Assembly: GCA_035646535.1 (NCBI GenBank)
Contig: DASRPD010000044.1
Location: 1 to 64,000 of the forward strand
Source: DASRPD01 sp035646535
Lineage (GTDB): Bacteria; Actinomycetota; Acidimicrobiia; IMCC26256; JANYLB01
Length of the DNA: 64,000 nt
Reading direction: 5' to 3'
Made by a program: the position numbers and the translations under genes. The notes below the pieces were generated by a model, which was not told where the DNA came from, ran no database searches, and was given only the letters and a program-made list of their open reading frames with translations. Below are positions 1 through 8,151 of the stretch, piece by piece (within the stretch, counting starts at the first letter, position 1; each line of letters begins with the position of its first letter).

Positions 1-293
1 ATGGTTCTCCGAAACTACGCGATCCACCCGAATCGTCCTGGTGGTGTCGGCGCTCCCAGGAGCTCTCGCAACTGACTGGGATTACAAACCGCCGATCAAC
101 GCAACGCTGCGACCAGCGGCGATGGATTCTCGGCACCTACAGGGCGCCGGCCCTCGCCCGGGTAGGTCGCGCACCGCGCGGTTGGTCCATCGCACCGCGG
201 GCGTTTGGCGGCACGGTATGGCGTTGGCAGGGTTTCGACCGAGGCGCGCCGGGGCAACCTTGGAGGACGGCTCGCCATCCAAGGAGGAACACA
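1..293. other. Left edge, no supported gene
   Basis: I see no convincing gene in this stretch. A plus-strand frame is open from base 1 to a stop at 73-75 and could be the tail of an upstream gene, but 24 codons are too few to judge. Several frames on both strands are open, as expected in GC-rich DNA, but none has a ribosome-binding site or recognisable content. The last 15 bases carry the strong AAGGAGGA site of the next gene. Confidence 0.5.
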
Positions 294-632
294 ATGCTGA
301 CGCGTTGGACTCGCAAGATCGTGATCATCGGGCTCGCGGTGCTCGGAGCGCAACGACTGTTCGAATTGGCGCGCCGACGCGTCGACCGTGTCACAAGTCG
401 CGTCACACTACACTTGCATGATGCCGCAGATCGGGCACGAGACGCGGCCGACGATGTCACGGGCGACATAACCGATGCGCGTCAGGTTCTCAAGGATGCC
501 GCGGAGGATGTCTCTGCCGACCTCGCCGACGCGGCGCACGAGGTGAAGGGGGGCGACGTGCTGCACGACGTCAAGAGTGTCGCGGTGCAGCCGGACTCGC
601 CCAACGTTTCCGAGCGGACGGGGACAGAATGA
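294..632 (+). CDS. Small membrane-anchored hypothetical protein
   Basis: A 112-residue protein that I cannot assign to a named family. One hydrophobic segment spans about residues 8-25. The rest is an Ala/Asp-rich helical stretch (about 40-90) with recurring DAADxARD- and DAAEDV-type heptads, like YtxH or LEA-type stress proteins; this is a resemblance, not an identification. The start is well supported by an AAGGAGGA ribosome-binding site about 6 bases upstream. A second small hydrophilic gene follows 42 bases later and may share its transcript. Confidence 0.6.
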   Translation: MLTRWTRKIVIIGLAVLGAQRLFELARRRVDRVTSRVTLHLHDAADRARDAADDVTGDITDARQVLKDAAEDVSADLADAAHEVKGGDVLHDVKSVAVQPDSPNVSERTGTE

Positions 633-674
633 AACCTGCTCACCCAGAGCAACTTTCCGAACCGAGGAGCAGCA

Positions 675-938
675 ATGGCAAATGAAGACGCAGACGTGGG
701 AACTGACGACGACAGCCCAGGGGCCGCTCAGTTGCTGCATGCCGCTACCGGTGATCGGGACGCGGAGGCGAAGGCGCTCGCAGATCGCGCCGGTAAAGAC
801 GTCAGCGAGGACGATGCCAAGCTCGCGGTGAAGCGAGCTCACGGTGATATGAGCGGTGAGCCCGACCCGAAGACCGACATCGCCAGCCCCGCCGACGCCG
901 AGTCGGCTCGGGAGGACCGATCCAGGCTCGATCGTTGA
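675..938 (+). CDS. Small acidic hypothetical protein
   Basis: An 87-residue, very hydrophilic protein rich in Asp, Ala and Glu. It has no membrane segment, no cysteine and no motif I recognise. A GAGGAG ribosome-binding site lies just upstream of the ATG. It follows the membrane-anchored small protein by 42 bases on the same strand, so the two may form a short stress-type operon. It is probably disordered or helical in solution. The function is unknown. Confidence 0.55.
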   Translation: MANEDADVGTDDDSPGAAQLLHAATGDRDAEAKALADRAGKDVSEDDAKLAVKRAHGDMSGEPDPKTDIASPADAESAREDRSRLDR

Positions 939-1190
939 GAAATGCTGACAGGTGCGACTCCGGGAGCTAATGGGGGTCGACCACCTCGTTCGCGGTGCGG
1001 GTGAGGATGGTTCCGAGCCGCCAGCGGGTCAGCACTATGCGTAGCCGGACTTCGAGTTCTAGGCCTAGATCGTGCGCCTGCTGGTTGGTGAGGTCGACCT
1101 TGGACAACTGGTGGGATGACGTGCTTCGAGCACTGAACCATTAGCGAGCTGCTGGTCGCCTCGGGCTCGTAGGCCGACGACGAGGAGGAC
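939..1190 (+). ncRNA. IS110 left-end region, possible bridge RNA
   Basis: This 252-base stretch lies just 5' of the IS110 transposase, where IS110-group elements carry their bridge (seek) RNA; the right-hand flank is only about 20 bases. Visible structure: a perfect 12-base palindrome at 1058-1069 (TCTAGGCCTAGA) and a perfect 5-bp hairpin at 1121-1133 (GTGCT-TCG-AGCAC). The 8-mer GTGGGATG occurs at 1111-1118 and again at 2421-2428, either side of the transposase, so element and RNA limits are uncertain. The assignment rests on position and family knowledge; I could not fold the RNA. Confidence 0.35.
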
Positions 1191-2408
1191 GTGGTGAAGG
1201 TATTCGTGGGTCATGACTGGGCTGAGGCCCATCACGACATCCATATCGAAGATGAACAGGGCGCCCGGCTCGCCAAAGCTCGGCTCGCTGAAGGCGTTGA
1301 GGGCGTCGCCGGGTTCCACGAGTTGGTGGCATCGTTCGTGGACGATCCCGCCGAGGTGACGATCGCGACGGAGACCGACCGGGGCCTGTTCGTCGCGGCG
1401 ATGGTCGCGGCCGGGTATCGGGTGTTGGCGGTGAACCCGATGTCGACGTCTCGGTATCGGGAGCGGCACTCGACGTCGGGCGCGAAGTCGGATCCGGGCG
1501 ACGCGTTCGTGCTCGCCGAGCTCGCGCGCACCGACGCTCACAATCACCGGCCGGTGGCGGGTGACAGCGAGCTCGGCGAGGCGATCAAGGTGCTCGCCCG
1601 TGCTCATCAGAGCTTGATCTGGACCAGGCAACGGCAACTCAACCAGCTGCGCTCCACACTGCGGGAGTTCTATCCCGGGGCCCTCGAAGCATTCGACGAA
1701 CTCGGCTCCGGTGACGCGTTGGCCGTCCTGGCGATCGCGCCGACCCCGACGCTGGGACAGGGACTGTCGCGTTCGAAGATCGCCTCGGCGTTGCGTCGAG
1801 GTGGCCGGCAACGTCGCGTCGATGAGCGCGCCATCGAGATCCAAACGGTGCTGCGCGGCGAGCAGCTCGAAGCCCCACCGATCGTCGCTGGCGCGATGGG
1901 CGCCACGGTCACCGCGCTGGTCGCCGTGGCCGTCGAGCTCACCACGCAGATCGACCGGCTCGAGACGGAGCTGTCCGAGCATTTTGAGGTGCACCCGGAC
2001 GCCAAGATCATCCGATCCCTGCCAGGACTGGGGATGATCCTGGGCGCCCGGGTGCTCGCAGAGTTCGGCGATGACCCGAACCGCTACGCCAGCGCCAAGT
2101 GTCGCAAGAACTACGCCGGCATGTCACCCATCACCCGCGCGTCGGGCAAACACCGCGTCGTGCTCGCCCGCTACGCCCGCAACAAGCGCCTCGCGGATGC
2201 CTGCCACCAGTGGGCGTTCTGCGCGCTCACCGCCAGCCCCGGCGCCCGAACGTTCTACGACCAACACCGCACCGCAGGCGACACCCATCACCGCGCCCTA
2301 CGAGCCCTCGCCAACCGGCTCGTCGGCATCCTCCACGGCTGCCTCCACCACGAAACCCTCTACGACGAACACACCGCCTGGGCACACCGAGCTCAACTCG
2401 CCGCTTGA
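1191..2408 (+). mobile_element. IS110-family transposase
   Basis: A 405-residue transposase of normal length. The N-terminal RuvC-like DEDD domain shows the opening VFVGHDWAEAHHD (Asp9), TIATETDRG (Glu61) and GAKSDPGDAFV (Asp101/Asp104). The C-terminal Transposase_20 domain has SLPGLGMILGARVLAEFG and NYAGMSPITRASGKH (about residues 307-322), which contains the conserved serine region of IS110 recombinases. It is full length with no frameshift, so it is probably active. It lies between a small hypothetical gene and the 3' end of a sulfotransferase gene whose stop codon is only 22 bases beyond the transposase stop. Confidence 0.9.
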
Positions 2409-2429
2409 CACCAACGACCCGTGGGATGT

Positions 2430-3404
2430 CTAGCCATCCTCCGGCGTATGGGTGTCGGCCTCGAGCCCCGTGGGAAACCGGCCGAGCCCGGCACGGATGG
2501 TTGCAAGCTGGTCGCGGTCGAGTCGCTCGCGCCACCGCTGCGGTTGCTCACTCGTCGCGCGTCGCACGCGATAGCCCGATCCGGGCGCGTCCGACGCGGC
2601 CACGAAGTCCGCCGCCGGTGCGCCCCAGTCGAGTCCGAGGCTCGCGGCGAGGTCGGCCAGGCGGACCGGGGCGTCGACGCACAGGTCGTCGTGGCGGGTC
2701 AGCACCCACTCCGGATGCGCGACTGCCGCTTCGCGCAGGGCGCTCGCGAGCACGGCGAAGGTGAAGGTCTGGCGTTCGAGCAGTGGCGCATCAGGCGCCG
2801 GCGCGGCGACCCCCCACCGGCGCTGGGCGATCGACCGGTACGTCTCGGACTCGCGCGGGTCGCGGACGTAGCCGAGCTCGATCCAACTCGCGAGCACATT
2901 CAACGGGTTGCGCTCGACAACGAGCACCCGAGGCGAGAACCGCGCCGCGATCCATTCCAGGCAGAGCTCGGCTCGCACCGACTTTGCGATCACGACCCGA
3001 CTGTCCGTCCCCACGTCGGCCGCGACTCTCGGAATCGCGAGCCGGGCCACGAGCCGGAGCCGGACCGAGGGCGTCTCGCCGAGCCACGCAGCCCAGCGTG
3101 CCTCCACCGGCACCCGGGCGTAGACGCCGCGGGCGACTCGGTCGCGCAGGGTGCGCGCCGGCCGTCCACCGGCGAACACCCCGGCCCAGAGGCGTTCGAG
3201 CAGCGGCGCCGGGTCACCGGGCGAGAGCTCGGGCGTCACCGCGTGGCCGAGTCGCGCCCGGAACGCGAACGGATCATGGTCGCCATCGGGCTCATTGACG
3301 TAGGAGGCACCCTCGGTGCGGCCCAGCGCCTCGCCGATCCAGGTCGTTCCCGAGCGCGGCACCCCGGCGACGAGTACCGCCGCGGGTCGGGTCATGGCCG
3401 TCAC
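2430..3404 (-). CDS. Sulfotransferase family protein
   Basis: 324 residues. The PAPS 5'-phosphosulfate-binding P-loop is clear near the N terminus (LVAGVPRSGTTW, residues 11-22). The 3'-phosphate-binding region follows mid-protein (VIAKSVRAEL, then VVERNPLNVLAS). Such enzymes move sulfate from PAPS to hydroxyl or amino groups, here presumably on a sugar. It ends 22 bases from the IS110 transposase stop, so its C terminus lies at the element boundary. It diverges from an acetyltransferase gene across 65 bases. A second Met at residue 4 is an alternative start. Confidence 0.85.
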   Translation of the reverse strand: MTAMTRPAAVLVAGVPRSGTTWIGEALGRTEGASYVNEPDGDHDPFAFRARLGHAVTPELSPGDPAPLLERLWAGVFAGGRPARTLRDRVARGVYARVPVEARWAAWLGETPSVRLRLVARLAIPRVAADVGTDSRVVIAKSVRAELCLEWIAARFSPRVLVVERNPLNVLASWIELGYVRDPRESETYRSIAQRRWGVAAPAPDAPLLERQTFTFAVLASALREAAVAHPEWVLTRHDDLCVDAPVRLADLAASLGLDWGAPAADFVAASDAPGSGYRVRRATSEQPQRWRERLDRDQLATIRAGLGRFPTGLEADTHTPEDG

Positions 3405-3469
3405 GGCTTCCTCCTCACGTACACCGCGGGGAGGCTACCGAGCGTGGCGCGCCGCCTACGCTGGCCGCC

Positions 3470-4111
3470 GTGCCTGCGACCAGCAACGCCGCCCGACGAA
3501 TGCGCTTGGTGGCGCGCATGGCCTGGTATTCACCCCTGCTCCTCATTCCCACCGGCCGGGCCGCACCCACCATCGCTGCCGATGTCGACCGGTGGGTCCG
3601 GGTCGTTGCACCACCGGTGCCCCGCCCTCGGGCGCGGCTCGCGCTGCTCACCGTCTATCCCGAGTTCCGCACGCTGCACGCGTACCGCCTCCGCCGTGCC
3701 GGCCTCATCCACGCGGCACTGGCCACCATCGCCGAAGCGCTCTACCCCGGTGAGCGCACCCTCCACCTTGCGTGCGCCGACATCGGGCCGGGCCTGTTCA
3801 TCCAACATGGGTTCGCGACGATTGTCGCCGCCCGGCGTGTCGGCGCGAACTGCTGGATCAACCAGCAGGTGACCATCGGCTTCACCAGCCCCGAGGCGCG
3901 ACCGGTGATCGGCGACGACGTCTTCGTCTACGCAGGAGCGAAGGTGCTCGGCGAGGTGACCGTGCACGACGGCGCACGCATCGGCGCGAACGCCGTCGTC
4001 CTGGCCGACGTGCCCGCCGGCGCGACGGCAGTCGGGGTCCCCGCGCGTCCGGTGACCGGCCCGCCGACCGAGGCGGGCGAGCCGCGTCCGGACGCGCCCC
4101 GAGCGGGCTGA
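3470..4111 (+). CDS. Serine-acetyltransferase-like hexapeptide-repeat protein
   Basis: 213 residues. The C-terminal two thirds has left-handed beta-helix hexapeptide repeats (for example IGPGLFIQHGFATIV, VIGDDVFVYAGAKVLG, IGANAVVLADVPAGA) ending in the VGVPARPV cap typical of CysE-like and sugar O-acetyltransferases. The N-terminal region is helical, as in CysE. Among glycosyltransferase and sulfotransferase genes it more likely acetylates a sugar than makes O-acetylserine, though the latter cannot be excluded. It starts at GTG, and the next glycosyltransferase follows 3 bases after its stop. Confidence 0.75.
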   Translation: MPATSNAARRMRLVARMAWYSPLLLIPTGRAAPTIAADVDRWVRVVAPPVPRPRARLALLTVYPEFRTLHAYRLRRAGLIHAALATIAEALYPGERTLHLACADIGPGLFIQHGFATIVAARRVGANCWINQQVTIGFTSPEARPVIGDDVFVYAGAKVLGEVTVHDGARIGANAVVLADVPAGATAVGVPARPVTGPPTEAGEPRPDAPRAG

Positions 4112-4114
4112 GCC

Positions 4115-5254
4115 GTGCGAATCCTGTTCGTATCGGGCGTCTCCATCGGCGGCTCGATCCGCAGCACCGGCGAGCTGGCTCGACGCCTGGCGGCGCGAGA
4201 CATCCCGGTCGGCGTCCTCCAGCGTGTCCCCGACACCGGCGTCCTCCGGTACGTGCATACCCGGGCGGTCAACCTCGGAGTGAAGCTCCATGCGGTCACG
4301 CCGGCAGCGAAGGCCGTCGGAGCGGCCGCGGCGACCATCGGCCGTCGCCCTCGGACTCGACCCGACGCCGACGGAATCCGCCATTGGGACACCATCCTTC
4401 CCGAGAACTCACTCCCCGCGGTCTGCCGGTCGTTCCGCCCCGACGTGGTCGTCGCCGCGAGCGTCAGCCGGACCGGGTGGCGCCGCATGCGGACGTGGCT
4501 CTCCGAGCACGGCATCGCGAGCGTGCTCTACATCCGCGAGGAAGCCGCCCTCGGCCATCTCGGCATCTCACACGCACCACCGGATCTCCTGCTGGCCAAT
4601 GCCCACACCTACGCCGACCAGGCCGAGGCGCTGGGCTTTCCGGCCACCATGGTCCCGTCGGTCGTCACACTCGACGACTACGTCGTGGAGTCGAGCCGAA
4701 CCCACGCGCTGTTCATCAATCCGGTCGACACCTACGGCGTCGACCGGGCCCTCGCGCTCGCGACGGCTCGGCCCGACATCCCGTTCTCGTTCGTGGAGTG
4801 GTGGGATCTCGGTGACGACGGCCGCGCCGCGCTGCGAGCCGAGCTCGCCGGCCGCCCCAACGTCGAGCTGCGCCCGAGCGTGAGCGACCCCGCCAAGCTC
4901 TACACCGACGCGCGCCTGCTGCTCACGCCCTACACCCTCGACATGCGGCCCCGCGTCGTGCTCGAGGCTCAGGTCAACGGGATCCCCGTCCTCGCCACCG
5001 ACCTGCCGGCGCTGTCCGAGACCGTGGGCCCCGGAGGTGTGCTCGTGGCGCCGGACGCGCCCATCGACGACTGGATCGCGGCGCTCGGGACGCTCTACGA
5101 CGACGAGACCGAGTACCAGCGCCTGGTGCATGCGGCACGCCTCCACGCCGCCCGAGACGAGGTCGACCCCGACTCGGTGGTGACCCGCTTCACCGATGCC
5201 CTCACCGTCGCCGTCGGGCGGCGGGCCGAGACTCCCCCGGCGGTACCGCGGTGA
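4115..5254 (+). CDS. Glycosyltransferase, GT4-like
   Basis: 379 residues with a two-lobe GT-B plan. The N terminus opens with the Rossmann-like ILFVSGVSIGGS followed by ELARRLAARDIPV. The C-terminal lobe has LLLTPYTLDMRPRVVLEA and GIPVLATDLPALSE, the region that binds the nucleotide of the sugar donor in GT4 enzymes. Start is GTG, 3 bases after the acetyltransferase stop. The 3' end overlaps the next gene by 4 bases. It is expected to be a cytoplasmic enzyme extending the glycan; donor and acceptor cannot be read from the sequence. Confidence 0.8.
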   Translation: MRILFVSGVSIGGSIRSTGELARRLAARDIPVGVLQRVPDTGVLRYVHTRAVNLGVKLHAVTPAAKAVGAAAATIGRRPRTRPDADGIRHWDTILPENSLPAVCRSFRPDVVVAASVSRTGWRRMRTWLSEHGIASVLYIREEAALGHLGISHAPPDLLLANAHTYADQAEALGFPATMVPSVVTLDDYVVESSRTHALFINPVDTYGVDRALALATARPDIPFSFVEWWDLGDDGRAALRAELAGRPNVELRPSVSDPAKLYTDARLLLTPYTLDMRPRVVLEAQVNGIPVLATDLPALSETVGPGGVLVAPDAPIDDWIAALGTLYDDETEYQRLVHAARLHAARDEVDPDSVVTRFTDALTVAVGRRAETPPAVPR

Positions 5255-6117
5255 CCGCCACCCCCCGGCTCAGCGTCGTGATCCCGGCGCGCGACGCGGC
5301 CATCACCATCGGCGACCAGCTGGACGCGCTGGCCTCCCAGACGTGGGACGAACCGTGGGAGATCGTCGTCGTCGACAACCAGTCACAGGACGCGACGGCA
5401 AAGATCGTCGCCGATCGGGCCACGCGTGACCGCCGATTGCGCCTCGTCAGTGCGGGGGATCGGGCGGGTGTCGCGCACGCCCGCAACGTCGGCATCGACG
5501 CGACGACCGCGCCCGCGATCGCGATGTGTGATGCCGACGACATCGTCGGCCCGCATTGGGTGCGAGCCATGGGTGAGGCCCTGCGCACCCACGATCTGGT
5601 CACGGGACCGCTCGAGGTCGATCTGCTCAATCCCGCGTGGGTGGTCACGAGCCGGGGCGGTTCGCTCACCGACGGTCCGGGCAACTTCGGCGGCGTCGCC
5701 TTCGCACACAGCTGCAACATCGGGTTCCGGCGCGCCCTGGCCGAACGTTGCGGGCGCTTCGACGAGACCCTCCGAGCGGGCGAAGACGTCGACTGGTCGT
5801 TCCGGGCGATAAGGGCCGGCGCGGCGCTGACCTTCGTCGAGAACGCAGTCGTGCACTACCGGTACCGGACCACGATGGGTGCGCTGTTCCGCCAGGCCCG
5901 CAGCTACGGGCGCGTGAACCCGATCGTCGCGGCCCGGCTCGCCGCCGCGGGGGTCGACGTCTCGACCAGCCCACCGTGGCGGAATTGGGCGTGGCTCGTC
6001 CGCCACGTCGGAGCGCTCGCCCGTCGGGACGATCGGGCTGGCTGGGTGTGGATCGCCGGTGGACGTATCGGCGACGCCGAAGCCCGCATGCGGCTCCCGT
6101 GGGCGATGCCCCGATGA
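5251..6117 (+). CDS. Glycosyltransferase family 2 (first of tandem pair)
   Basis: 288 residues with a GT-A fold. It has LSVVIPARDAAITIG at the N terminus, EIVVVDNQSQDAT for nucleotide binding and MCDADDIVG as the metal-binding DXD-type motif; GRFDETLRAGEDVDWS is the usual acceptor-side ED motif. GTG start, with a 4-base overlap with the upstream glycosyltransferase. The next gene is a clear paralogue: both share DALxxQxWDxPWEIVVVDN and GEALRxHxxVTGPLEVD. It lacks transmembrane segments and presumably works at the inner face of the membrane. Confidence 0.85.
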   Translation: MTATPRLSVVIPARDAAITIGDQLDALASQTWDEPWEIVVVDNQSQDATAKIVADRATRDRRLRLVSAGDRAGVAHARNVGIDATTAPAIAMCDADDIVGPHWVRAMGEALRTHDLVTGPLEVDLLNPAWVVTSRGGSLTDGPGNFGGVAFAHSCNIGFRRALAERCGRFDETLRAGEDVDWSFRAIRAGAALTFVENAVVHYRYRTTMGALFRQARSYGRVNPIVAARLAAAGVDVSTSPPWRNWAWLVRHVGALARRDDRAGWVWIAGGRIGDAEARMRLPWAMPR

Positions 6118-6159
6118 CCGATGGGCCGGTGACCCCATGACCGATGGGCCGGTGACCGG
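6114..6159 (+). repeat. 23-base tandem duplication at a start codon
   Basis: Two adjacent 23-base copies (6114-6136 and 6137-6159) whose first 21 bases are identical, each starting ATGACCGATGGGCCGGTGACC. The second ATG (6137) is the in-frame start of the next glycosyltransferase. The first ATG overlaps the stop of the previous gene and reads only 8 codons before stopping. The duplication therefore turned a 4-base overlap junction into one with a decoy start. Confidence 0.8.
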
Positions 6160-7021
6160 GCGCTGTGACCTGTCGGTGGTGATTCCGTGCCACGACGTCG
6201 TGGCCACGTTGGGTGCCCAGCTGGACGCGCTCCTGGCGCAGAGCTGGGACGCGCCGTGGGAGATCGTGGTCGTCGACAACCGGTCGACGGACGGGACCGC
6301 CGAACTGGCCCGCGAGTACCAGCGAACGGACCGGCGCGTCCGAATCGTCGAGGCGCCGGAGCGCGCCGGGCTGTGCCACGCCCGCGCCGTCGGTATCGCC
6401 GCCGCCACCGCCGACGCGATCGCGATCTGCGACGGCGACGACATCGTCGGCTCCGGTTGGGTTGCGATCATGGGCGAGGCCCTGCGCGATCACGCCGTCG
6501 TCACCGGACCCCTCGAGGTCGACCGCCTCAACGCCCGCTGGCTCACCGAGACGCGCGGCCGCCCGGCGAGCGACGCCCCGGGCACGTGGTTCGGGAGCTT
6601 CCCGCTCGTCTCCGGGGGCAACCTCGGACTTCGCCGCGACCTGTGGCAGACCGTTGGACCCTTCGACGAGACCTTCATCGGCGCCGAAGACGCCGAATGG
6701 TCGCTCCGACTCGCCACCGCCGGCATCCCGGTGCATTTCGAACCCAACGCGGTCCTGCACTATCGCTATCGCTCGGAGGCGTCTGTGCTGTGGCGCCAGG
6801 GCAACCGGTACGGCTTCGCCCGTCCCCACCTGCGGGCCCGCGTCGCGGCCGCCGGGTTGCCGGTGCCGTCACGGTGGGCCGGATGGCGATCGTGGATCTG
6901 GTTGCTCACCCAGCTTCCCGGGCTGCGCGCCCGCCGAGGCCGCGCCCGGTGGGCTTGGGTTGCCGGCGTGCGCATCGGCCACGTCCGCGGCAGCCTCGAC
7001 GCCAGGACCCTGTTCCTGTGA
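6137..7021 (+). CDS. Glycosyltransferase family 2 (second of tandem pair)
   Basis: 294 residues with a GT-A fold, closely related to the preceding gene. Visible motifs are LSVVIPCHDVVATLG, EIVVVDNRSTDGT, ICDGDDIVG (DXD type) and DETFIGAEDAEWSLR. I chose the ATG at 6137 because the protein then starts like its neighbour; the frame is open further upstream but that part reads as shadow. The start lies in the second copy of a 23-base duplication. The 3' end overlaps the following GT4 gene by 4 bases (GTGA). Confidence 0.85.
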   Translation: MTDGPVTGRCDLSVVIPCHDVVATLGAQLDALLAQSWDAPWEIVVVDNRSTDGTAELAREYQRTDRRVRIVEAPERAGLCHARAVGIAAATADAIAICDGDDIVGSGWVAIMGEALRDHAVVTGPLEVDRLNARWLTETRGRPASDAPGTWFGSFPLVSGGNLGLRRDLWQTVGPFDETFIGAEDAEWSLRLATAGIPVHFEPNAVLHYRYRSEASVLWRQGNRYGFARPHLRARVAAAGLPVPSRWAGWRSWIWLLTQLPGLRARRGRARWAWVAGVRIGHVRGSLDARTLFL

Positions 7022-8145
7022 ACCTCTACTGGTACTGGCCGTTCCTGCGGCGCGAGGAGCTCGTGCTCGCGCCCACAGTCGTCGGATCGGGTGATCACCT
7101 CGTGGTCCACACGACCCCCCGGTGCTCAGATCCGATCACGTCGCCCATCGCCGAGTGTGAGATCCGCCCGACGCTGCCCGCCGTCGGTGACCACAACGAG
7201 GGCAGCACGGCCTGGATGATCTCGCGAGCCGCGACGTATCTGAAGCGGGCCCGAGCCCGACACCGCGTCGTGGCCCGCGAGCAGTTCGACGTCGCCCACG
7301 TGATCTATCTCAACCCGTTCACCGACGCGCTGAGCTTGGCTGCATTGGCGCGCCGCGTGCCGCTGGTGTGCACGGTGCACGACGTTGTCCCCCACCAGCC
7401 CCGAGTTCCGAAACCGGTCGAGGACCGCCTGCTCACGATGCAATACCGTCGCGCGGGCACGATCGTGACCCACCACGCCGCGGTTCGCCGGGAGCTCATC
7501 GCGCGCTTTCCGGTGGATCCGACTCGTGTCGTCGTGATTCCGCTCCCCGTCGCCGCGGTCGATGACCCCCTCACCCCCCGCCACGCACCGCCGAGCGGGC
7601 CCCCGACCGTGTTGTTCTTCGGTGCGTTCCGCCGGAACAAGGGCATCGACGTGCTGCTCGAGGCGATCGCCGCGCTCGGGCCGGACGTGCCGGCTCGGTT
7701 CGTGTTCGCAGGGCGTGGATTCGCCGACGTGGAACGCCTGGTCGTCGATGCGGCGCGCGTCGATCCCCGCATCGAGGTCGAGCTCGGTTACGCCACCGCG
7801 GCCCGCAAGCACGAGCTGCATCGCGACGCCGATCTCATGGTGTTGCCCTACACGAGCTTCGCCTCCCAGAGCGCCGTGCTCCAGGACGCGTACGCCCACC
7901 GCCTCCCCCTCGTGGTGACCGACGTGGGCGCGCTCGGCGAGACGGTCCGCGACGACGACACCGGCTGGGTGGTTCCGCCGGACGACGTCGACGCCCTCGG
8001 CGCGGCCCTGCTGAGCGCGCTGGCCGACAGCGGGGCACGGACCCACGCCGCGGAGGCCGCCGACGTGGCCGCGCGCGCCCGAACGCCCAGCATCGTCGGC
8101 GCCCAGCTCCGGGCTCTCTACGAGTCCGTCGCCCGGTCACCGTAA
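7018..8145 (+). CDS. Glycosyltransferase, GT4-like
   Basis: 375 residues with a GT-B plan. The N-terminal lobe includes VPLVCTVHDVVPHQPR, typical of GT4 acceptor domains. The C-terminal donor lobe starts with TVLFFGAFRRNKGIDVLLEA and continues through the DLMVLPYTSFASQSAVLQDA and PLVVTDVGALGE regions, with the acidic/serine pattern of nucleotide-sugar binding. GTG start overlaps the upstream gene by 4 bases. It ends this plus-strand run and converges on a minus-strand GT2 gene 6 bases away. The linkage it makes cannot be inferred. Confidence 0.85.
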   Translation: MNLYWYWPFLRREELVLAPTVVGSGDHLVVHTTPRCSDPITSPIAECEIRPTLPAVGDHNEGSTAWMISRAATYLKRARARHRVVAREQFDVAHVIYLNPFTDALSLAALARRVPLVCTVHDVVPHQPRVPKPVEDRLLTMQYRRAGTIVTHHAAVRRELIARFPVDPTRVVVIPLPVAAVDDPLTPRHAPPSGPPTVLFFGAFRRNKGIDVLLEAIAALGPDVPARFVFAGRGFADVERLVVDAARVDPRIEVELGYATAARKHELHRDADLMVLPYTSFASQSAVLQDAYAHRLPLVVTDVGALGETVRDDDTGWVVPPDDVDALGAALLSALADSGARTHAAEAADVAARARTPSIVGAQLRALYESVARSP

Positions 8146-8151
8146 GGCCAG

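Noticed and set aside
1..75. Partial gene at the left edge
   Set aside because: 24 codons without a recognisable motif; cannot be told from a random open frame.
1065..1994. Long minus-strand frame over the transposase
   Set aside because: It is antisense to a well-supported IS110 transposase; the composition is that of a GC-rich shadow frame and it has no family motif.
2421..3872. 483-codon plus-strand frame
   Set aside because: It runs antisense to a sulfotransferase with an intact P-loop and then over the acetyltransferase in another frame; Arg/Pro-rich shadow.
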